Source of the DNA: Diorhabda sublineata
Lineage: Eukaryota; Arthropoda; Insecta; Coleoptera; Chrysomelidae
Assembly (NCBI RefSeq): GCF_026230105.1
Contig: NC_079474.1
Span: 30,890,294-30,954,293, forward strand
Direction: 5' to 3'
Length of the DNA stretch: 64,000 nucleotides
This document shows, piece after piece, positions 56,525 to 64,000 of the stretch. The translations under genes and the position numbers were made by a program. Below the pieces are notes generated by a model that saw only the letters and a list, made by a program, of their open reading frames with translations, made no database searches and was not told where the DNA came from. Positions within the stretch are counted from its first letter, which is position 1. The number at the start of each line of letters is the position of its first letter.

Positions 56525-58005
56525 TTGGAACAAGTAACAAAAAAATTAAAAGTTGGTATTCTGTCTGGAAAACAGTCTTGCTTGTGTGGCCGGCTTTTAT
56601 TTATACGGTTTGCATTTACTTGTGGAGTATAAACATAGTTAGCGCATTGCATCAACTCATTATTTGAAATAGAATGTTTTAGTTTGAAATTCTAGGACTG
56701 TATTTGATTCGTTTCAACGGAATACATATACAATATGGTAGCTAGAGAATAAATTGGAAACAAATAATATTTGCGTACGTACAGAGGGCATATAATATTG
56801 TTTCAATAGTTTTCAAAACAGTTTCTATCTGTTTCCGGAGTTCACAACAAAAATAAACATGTTTATTGTTGTGGTACTATTCCGTTAACATCCATTTTCA
56901 TATCAAGTACATAAAATGTTTCAAATATATTTCCGACTTCTGGTAAATTAATCGTAGGTCATACTGCTAGTCTTTATAAGCATGCTTTTTGTATTTCAAA
57001 CATAATCAGTTCTTTCTCATTTTATTATTTCATCGATTGATAATTGATTTCGTTTTCTTTAGCTATAGTAGCAATCCATATGACTGTTTGTTCTAAAAAA
57101 TTATGCAATTATATGTTTGTATGTCCAGTTTTATTTTTCTACATTAATTGTATTTTGGATAGATATAAGATTCTAAGGATCTATTGCTTAATCGAGAGAA
57201 GAGTAGTCAGTAGTAGAATAAAAAAATATCTCACCGTTCAAACAAATCATTATTAGTGAAGTGTGATAAAGATATACCTATGAAAGATTAACTGAAAAAA
57301 AGAGTAATAATTTAACCATAAACGCACTGGCTATAAGATTATTTGACGAGCAAAAACGATTATTATGAATAACTGATCCAGTAAACTTCATAGGTTCATG
57401 TTTGTTGCAGAAATATTAAGGCTTTGGATAGGCTAGAACGAGTAGTTAAAGATCAAGAACTCGCGCAAGTTGATATGAAAGGCGTGATTTTTCATCAAGT
57501 TAACGAACGACCACAGACTCTGTGTTTAGTCTGTAAGAGGAAAAACTATGTTAGTTAGTATGGAAAGTTCTTCTGCAACGTTCTCATCAGATTATCAATT
57601 GATTCGTTCTTGCAAAGTTATCTTCTAAAAAATATTATATTAATGTAGTTTGCCTAAAAAACACTTTGATTGAATTTTCTAGTACTTTGAAATACTCGCA
57701 CAATGAATAATATCCAATCTGAGCTTTCGGCACAAATTATTAAAAATGTATTGATTGCCACTAGACACAACTAACTTTGAAATATGACAAATCACGGAAA
57801 ATGCTCAACCTTCTTGACTGTTTTATAAAAGCCAATTGCTAATACTAATTCATTTTCTAAATCGTAAATCGTTTTTTTAATTCCATTACTTAAAACCATA
57901 TTTAACCGAAAATGATGTTGTGACCTCAAAGTTCTCGACTGAAGGCTATCCCATAATGCCACAAGAAGTGGTATTCGGCCTCAGTTAATCTACAAACAAA
58001 TTATA
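56525..58005. other. No gene recognised
   Basis: AT-rich sequence; the frame at 57044-57256 is a chance-type hydrophobic frame. The last 150 bp may contain unreadable upstream parts of the RNase H relic that follows. Confidence 0.4.
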
Positions 58006-58009
58006 CTGA

Positions 58010-58480
58010 TAAATTCACCCTTTCCGACAGTCAAGTAGATGTAAAAGCAATTAACTCACAAATCCTTTGATAATGCAGGAATAGTAAATGAACTAGAGAA
58101 AGACAACAATATTCTACTAATATCACTGCCAAAAGTATATATGAGGAATAAAAAGCAAACAATTTGGCAAAATTGAGGAGCCCCGACTTCTTACAGAGAA
58201 GCAGAACCATTTAGTTTCCCGACGAGAATCCTCTTATACTTAGAAATAAAAAAAGGTAGTAGCAGTCAAGTAGTCAAGTATTCGATTGGCAGTCTCAGAC
58301 TCTCAATAATTGGATACTACGATCACGTAAAATCGAAAAACTAACTAATTCTAATAGGGATCCTGATAGGACACTGTCACTTAAAAGAACACCTTGAAAG
58401 AATATAAATACAAAACGCCAATGACTGAAAATTCTGTGAGAAAACACAAAATTTCTGATAGCAAGTACCCGTACCCGGAT
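58010..58480 (+). pseudogene. LINE RNase H domain fragment
   Basis: At about 58018 the frame gives TLSDSQVDVKAINS, which matches the RNase H core 'IFSDSQAA(I/L)KAL.S' and includes its catalytic Asp. At 58153 KANNLAKLRS corresponds to the 'E.AD.LA..G' end of the domain, and at about 58357 LIGILIGHCHLKEHLERI to the 'LLTGHC.L..HL...G' block that follows in Jockey/I-type LINEs, with NDCKFCEK-like text (a stop replaces one residue) from the next Cys motif. Many stops interrupt it. No RT motifs were found upstream. Confidence 0.65.
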
Positions 58481-58484
58481 ACTC

Positions 58485-58860
58485 GGTTTGATCGTGATCC
58501 AAAGTAAAAAAACGTGCCTGAAGCTGTCTCAAAAAATAGAATTCATCAATGCTCTACATATAAAGAGCAGTGGCATATATTTCCAGCCTAAATTTAGCAA
58601 AGGAGGGACATAATATATCTTTCTGGTCATATTGCGTGTACAAATCTCTTATCTCAATAAAATGGAGGCCACTAGCCTTTTAACGAATCGAAAATTAGAA
58701 ATCCATTGAAAATTTTACAAGATGTATGTTCATGAAAGAAGCTAAACATTATGTTTATTTGAAAAAACGAATAATATGCGGTTATAAAGAACAAATAATA
58801 AATTATATAAGTGGGTTAAAAACTTCGTAGGTAAGCGAAGAAAATATCTTTTTACGGAAT
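58485..58860. other. No gene recognised
   Basis: AT-rich sequence between the LINE and mariner relics. Confidence 0.45.
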
Positions 58861-58862
58861 TG

Positions 58863-59330
58863 AATTTTATCATTCAATATAGTTACCGTTTTCATAGTAT
58901 GATTTATCTTTAGTCTCAAAATAAATTTTGGTGAGAATCTTCTTAAGTTCGTAGAAAAGGAAAAAGTCGCTAGAGGCCAAATTTGGAGAATAAAGTGAAT
59001 GCAGAAGCAACTCGAAGCCTCTCTTCAATTGGAGTCGTTTTTCAGCGATTTCGTTCTTAAAACTCTCTAATAACAGTACGAAATAGTCGCAACTCAGATA
59101 AATCATTTCGTGGTGATTTTTGATAGATTTTGAGCTCTCGCGGCACCTACTTGAACGAGCTTTCACATACCCAAATATTCATTCCCGATATGTCCAACAC
59201 GTTCTTTTAACATCTTTAGGGTCTTAGCAATACTTACCAGAAATTTATCTGAGGACTTTTTTATGTTTTCGTAGGTGATAAACTCTATGTAGCATCCACT
59301 ACTCGTTTCTACTTAGCAAACCATTTTTCA
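58863..59330 (-). pseudogene. irritans-like mariner transposase relic with internal deletion
   Basis: The minus-strand HTH part (about 59280-59170) reads YENIKKSSDKFLVSIAKTLK and KERVGHIGNEYLGM, as in 'T.ENIKKVH..VL.DRR.KV.E.A....IS..RVG.ILHE.LGM'. A 98-codon frame then continues with LLLESFKNEIAEKRLQLKR, GFELLLHSLYSPNLASSDFF and LFYELKKIL, ending near ENGNYIE. This corresponds to the end of the catalytic domain, with the third Asp intact in SSDFF. The first and second catalytic motifs have been deleted, so the unit is about half the normal length. Confidence 0.7.
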
Positions 59331-59334
59331 AAGT

Positions 59335-60600
59335 TTTATTTTTTTGGAATAATATTTATCAAGCGAAATATTGGCTTCAATAGTATTTTTCAATGGTTTC
59401 TTAACAAAATTTAAGTCTTTAGAAAGCTAGGCTTAACTGACAATTATATAGATTCAATACAACCAGCGCCGTCCATGCACCTATGTGCCTATGAACCTAT
59501 AAATGATCTGGTGTAGTGATTTAGACATGTTCTAATAGCTGTAAGTCCAAGAAAATATCAACAAGAATCTATTGGAACAGTTATTGATATTAATATATTG
59601 AGATTGGTAGGAGAAGAGAAATTTGAAATAAATTAACTAAATTAGATTCGAAACCAAGTGATATTTAAATTAATAATAGAAATAGATACTGCGCAACTGT
59701 AATTCATCAACGAAATGTAATAAATATTTAATGAAATAAGTAACAGATCGATTGAAATGTAATAATATGTATTGACATGACACAAATAACATTCTATTCT
59801 GTTGTTCATGATAATTTTCTTTTAGATAGCTGATAGGAACAAGTATTACTAGATAAAACACTTTGTATATAGTTCTTACTTCTTCCGAAGTATGTCACTT
59901 TGGTAAAACTAGAACTAATTTATAAATTAAGGAGAAGTAGCTAGAGAGATATTTGTCTCCGAGAGATTGCATTAGTCGTCACTAGGGAGTTATGTACACC
60001 GATAAAAGGCATTGTAATAGGAAATATAATACCTCAAGTTGTATGCTGAATCTAGTTGTTGGAATTCCAACTATTGATGACGAAACTTAATATAGTACAC
60101 TTGATTGCGAGATGGTACAGAGTGTTAAAACGAAACCGATACCTGAGTGTAGTATAAGTAATAATTATTTTTAGTCGTATAACTAATAGTTTAATTCTAT
60201 ACCATAAGATTATCTCTAAACCAATGCTCTTAACCTTCTGAAGCTCAATTTTCCGTGACAAGATTTATGTCACGAATTTTACTGCAACATGGTCTGTTTT
60301 ATCAATTTCATCTCGAATCAATATTTTCGATTAGAATGGAGTATTTTTACTAATTCAGCGGAAAATTTCCCATCAAAAGACTAATTTTGTTTTCCCTTGT
60401 GACGCCTTACATATAAAGAGCATTTATTCAAAAAAGAATACCCTTGGAGGCGACGCAATATCCATAGTATTTTAATTTTATCGAGCATTAACTCAAGGCT
60501 GTCCGTGAATATTTTTCTTACGGGTATAATACTCAGAAATATATCACATGAAGAAAATTTTTAAAACTACCAATCCTATTACTCTTTAAATATTTACACT
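59335..60600. other. No gene recognised
   Basis: AT-rich; short minus-strand frames at 59670-59861 and 60052-60261 carry no motif. Confidence 0.4.
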
Positions 60601-60604
60601 TATC

Positions 60605-60645
60605 TAATGTGCGTTTCGATAACCAGCTGTCGTATTCAGAAACAT
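60605..60645 (-). repeat. Second copy of the GGTTATCGAAACG hairpin core
   Basis: The reverse complement reads tctgaatacgacagctgg followed by ttatcgaaacg, against tctgaagacgacaacttgg plus ttatcgaaacg at 2.3 kb. The stem CGACAGC/GTTATCG is still able to form through a G-T pair, so paired positions changed without destroying the stem. Confidence 0.6.
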
Positions 60646-60649
60646 AAAC

Positions 60650-61260
60650 TAGTAAAATATTATTACACTGCTTTTCTGGTCACCACACCAATATAATTTT
60701 GCCCTATTTAGTTCTCAAAATTTGTTTATAAATTTCTTTATATTAACGTGATATAAAATGCCATATTGTCAAAATAACTATTTGATCGGTACACTGTTTG
60801 TACAGATTTGAAGCATGCAAATGAATAGTTTTGTAGGACAAACAAAATTATTATTCTGCTTCCAAAATGAAATTTTTGTCTACTATTTAACAAAACGTCT
60901 AGTCTGATAAGAAGTGCTTAGAATAAATCATAATATTTCTAAGAATAGATGTATCATCTATCTCTTCAACCCGATTTGTTAAAATAGATTAAATTTGATG
61001 ATATCTGACGAATCTTACGTTATGTCTCTTACCACCGTACAAAATGTAAGAATTATACTAGAAAAATTGGAAATGAAACACCTCTATTACTAATAGTTTC
61101 AATGTTTTTCACCTACTCTAACATCAAATGGCGCATAAATTTCATCAAATTTCTCACAGAGTTTGTTGATAATATTCAATGCTCATTTCCTTAAATTTAA
61201 TGACACAAACCTGGTCAGCATTATACATCTCATATACCAAATTTATATCGTCTTAGAATA
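60650..61260. other. No gene recognised
   Basis: AT-rich sequence without supported features. Confidence 0.45.
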
Positions 61261-61261
61261 A

Positions 61262-61535
61262 TGTTACGAACTCGTTCCCGACATGGACCATGAATCCCGT
61301 CCTGTTCGTTTATGATGGAATAGTACAAAGTTTAGCAAATGCAACGGTTTTGTTTACATGTTTCCATCACAACGGCCATGTGTTTACATTGTTGTTGGCA
61401 AACTAATTTTCAGGACCGCTTTATCATGTATTTTTTCTTTGTTTACTTTCCAGAATTCTAGAAATTCTTTTATAATATAAATCCGTACTTGAGAGAGTTA
61501 TTAAGTGTGTGTGAATAAATCAAGTGAGTAAGAAC
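61262..61535 (+). repeat. Possible solo LTR
   Basis: It begins tgttacgaactcgttcccga, a TG-start with the style of Ty3/Gypsy LTRs, has a TATAAATCC-like box at about 61478 and ends with aataaatcaagtgagtaaga (61514-61533) followed by aca. The same 3' string with one mismatch is at 13539-13558. No second LTR or target-site duplication could be identified, and the right limit is uncertain. Confidence 0.35.
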
Positions 61536-61539
61536 ACCG

Positions 61540-62690
61540 CTAGAAATAACTATATCATAGGATACAATGTTTTCCTTTTAGCTTTAGCTAAAATTTTCTA
61601 TTCTTCTATACTAAAAGTGTGTTTTGCCCAAAATTTCCGTACCAATTGGAGAACTATATAACTCGTGAATAGATTAGGCTGTTGTTTCGAGAAGAAGTGA
61701 ACGATTGTGCGAAAAATTAGGACTATTTTTAGTTGATATTCATTTGGATCCAGTTCCATCCATTTGTGAAACCCTGTTATTCAGCTGCTTGTCAGGAATA
61801 ACTCAGTCGAAAGATTCTAGGAGTTATATCTACGGACAAAGTTTTTTACTCACAGTCACGACGAGCAGGCCACAAGTACATCTTCAGATCTACAAGAATC
61901 ATCCAAGGATTGCCAGAACACCAGAAATCAATACTTTTATTTATATATTTAGATTATTTGTAATTAGGGCACTTAAAACAGTAAATAAAGACATTTTTTA
62001 ATGATAAAATCAATATTTTTTGAGTGAATTTGATCTTAAGAACCACTACAATTTATTATATCATGTCAATGATATTTTGGATCCTGTCAAATCTACGTCC
62101 TTGGACCTCTACTATTTTCATATGTTTAGAGCTATAGCGAGATTTCGCGAGTTTCCAACTGATTTAAAAATAATATCTTTGCTTTGCCTAAATTGCTTTT
62201 TACTCCTCAAAATTTATTTTTAAATTCATTTTTCCTCTCCGCAAAGTTTACATTAAGTGTTATTTATATTCATTGCCAGTCGCGCTTCTTTTGTATTTTT
62301 TTTTTCTTTCGACATGTATTGTTCAAACTAGTATCATTTTTAGTGATTCAAACTAGAAAACTGAATAACAATAAAATGCAAATTTTAGAAAGAAATTTAT
62401 GAAAATAAAAATTGAACACACATAAAAAAATATATTCTTCGAGGCCAGGGGAACTTTTCAATGAGAAAGTAACTTTTCTTTCTCAATATAACTGTATTTA
62501 AACTCTACACACAATCTAGGAGGTTTCTATTTTTTTAAAACATTCAAAAACTGATATTTGAGCAAAATAAACCTTCGTGGCACTTCTTCACTTATCTTCA
62601 CTTCACAACTGTTAGTCCAGTTGAGATGATTACTCTAGAAAACATAAAAAAAGTCCAGAATTTTATTATATCTAATCGAAAATTGGAGCT
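61540..62690. other. No gene recognised
   Basis: The frame at 61705-62001 (98 codons) and the ones at 62020-62223 and 62184-62402 were examined; none carries a motif I can support. Confidence 0.4.
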
Positions 62691-62714
62691 GTAAATATAT
62701 AAGAAGGCAGTGTT

Positions 62715-63230
62715 GCAATTATGAACGAATATTTGATCATGACAAAGCTTTTCTCAAAGTGGATGCCGCGTTTACCCACAGTCGATCTAAAACAACAACG
62801 TGTTGATGATTCAGAGCAGCGTCTGGCTATATTTACACGTAATAAATCAGATTTTTCATGTCGATATATGACAATGGATCCATCACTTCACTTTGGAATC
62901 AAAACGATCGAACCACGTCCGATACGTCCAAAGGCAACAACCAGCTGGGAAGATTATGGCTTCAATATTTTGAGATGCGTATGAAATATTATTCATCGAC
63001 TGGATCCAAAAGAGAGAGACCGTCATTAGCAAATACTACATATAGCTGTTGGATCGTTTGAATGCGAAAATCAAAGAAAAACAGCCTCATACGTCGAAGA
63101 AAAAAAACATTGTTCCACCAAGACAATACACCGATACACAAGTCGATGGCAACGATAATTAAATCGAATGAATTTAACTTCCAACAACTCCTTTTTACAG
63201 TACAGTATTTAATATTGAAGTCTCTCTGTA
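62715..63230 (+). pseudogene. irritans-like mariner transposase relic, best preserved of its kind here
   Basis: The frame from about 62721 reads LFSKWMPRLPTVDLKQQRVD and DSEQRLAIFTRNKSDFSCRY, then MTMDPSLHF: the family pattern 'L.ARWVPRLLTVDQKQ.RVDDSE.CL..F.RNK.DFLRRY.TMDETWIHHF'. The first catalytic Asp (62876-62878) is kept, but the following 'ETW' is lost. After some frame changes, 62999-63215 reads KYYI(stop)LLDRLNAKIKEK, KKKTLFHQDNTPIHKSMATI and a NEFNFQQLLF segment, with the second catalytic Asp intact at 63122-63124. The spacing between the two is about 82 codons, slightly short for the family. The third catalytic block and termini are missing. Confidence 0.8.
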
Positions 63231-63244
63231 TATACTTCAAATAG

Positions 63245-64000
63245 CAAAATGTTTTATTCATTTTTGTGGGAACATTTGGAAACATGATTCTGCTACCTTC
63301 CAGTATTATCGTAATTTCTTTTCTGTGATAAAAGTTTAAAAGCTTTCTTCTCATTCGAATCGGTATAGTATTTCTCTGTTTTTCTATATTGAATGACTTT
63401 CAGATACAGCATACGATTTGATCAGAAATCCATTTTCGTCAGACTAACCTACATTCATTATTTATTACTCTATAAGAACTTCCAGAAGTATTGATTTATC
63501 TTTTAAAAGAGGTGTGAGTGAAAAACTGAAATTCCTGATATATTTCTAGTTTCAATAGAAGAACTTGAGGACTCTTCTCGTTATAAAACGGAACATATTC
63601 GTTAGAATATTTGATTTCAGTTCAAAACAGTGGTAGGTCTTTATTAACAGGCGTATAACTTTCAAAAGGATATATCTGCAATTTCCACTATATTACCACC
63701 GAGCTGTAAATCATGTTTTTGAAAATATATTGTATATAGCTATAAAAATGTCTATTAACTAGTTCAAATTTTTATGACTAGTGTATTTTTATTAAAGAGA
63801 ATAATTGTTTTATTTTAACCTTTTACTTTATTTCGACCTCGTAAATATTATGGTCAATTATTTAAGTGTATGGCTTATTTCTTCAATTTTTGACTTCTTA
63901 GACATTTTCAAATGTTTCTTTTTGGATAATCATCTTTATTTTAGGTCTCTTTTCATAGAAACCGAGTTCCAAGAAACAGATAAAAATTGATGTTTCGACC
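63245..64000. other. No gene recognised
   Basis: AT-rich sequence to the window end; the frame at 63805-63990 has a chance-type Phe/Leu/Ile-rich composition. Confidence 0.4.

Noticed and set aside
62989..63354. 121-codon minus-strand frame
   Set aside because: It is antisense to the mariner relic with HQDN and LDRLNAKIKEK motifs and shows no domain itself.

Overview
This 64 kb window looks like intergenic or heterochromatin-like DNA from an insect. A beetle is my best guess, because several of the decayed LINE families resemble ones I know from beetles, but that is an impression and not a proof. The evidence for an insect is a strongly AT-rich base composition, a short degenerate TTAGG-type (CCTAA) array, many mariner/Tc1 relics, Jockey/R1-type LINE fragments, long foldback MITEs, a THAP-domain DNA transposon and a tyrosine-recombinase (Crypton-like) relic. 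I see no intact host gene, no rRNA, no complete tRNA and no CRISPR array. Nearly every open frame of 60-130 codons is either a fragment of a dead transposable element or a chance AT-rich frame.

Layout. 0.5-7.2 kb: two LINE reverse-transcriptase relics (0.55-1.56 and 4.76-5.95 kb, + strand), a conserved hairpin motif at 2.25-2.38 kb, a mariner (3.5-4.2 kb) and a Tc/mariner relative (6.58-7.15 kb). 8.1-12.5 kb: three stacked palindromes. One foldback MITE (8.34-9.14 kb) sits inside one arm of an inverted pair (8.12-9.42 and 12.00-12.51 kb), and a second 1.25 kb foldback (10.20-11.44 kb) lies between the arms. 13.6-14.3 kb: Jockey RT and mariner relics on the minus strand. 19.7-25.5 kb: a LINE tail, a mariner, a 79-bp tandem repeat and another LINE tail. 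27.9-29.7 kb: a THAP-domain element with 22-bp terminal inverted repeats, followed directly by a hAT relic. 31.5-37.6 kb: mariner, LINE and two adjacent mariner relics. 37.8-38.0 kb: a tRNA-derived SINE-like unit. 39.9-41.7 kb: a tyrosine-recombinase relic, an HTH-like ORF, an (AT)n microsatellite and the telomere-like patch. 43.5-50.5 kb: mariner, Tc1, R1 and an unidentified ORF between inverted copies. 51.4-56.5 kb: an unexplained two-part open frame, a second hAT relic, a TIR element and another foldback. 58.0-63.2 kb: a LINE RNase H fragment, two irritans-like mariner relics and an LTR-like segment.

The genes do not work together in any functional sense; the window records many independent invasions followed by decay. 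The points most worth a second look are the nested foldbacks at 8-12.5 kb, the THAP element with matching ends and a short candidate intron, the Crypton-like recombinase, the two-part minus-strand open frame near 51.4-51.8 kb, and the unidentified ORF at 48.8-49.15 kb. Family assignments come from recognising motifs by eye; no database search was run.
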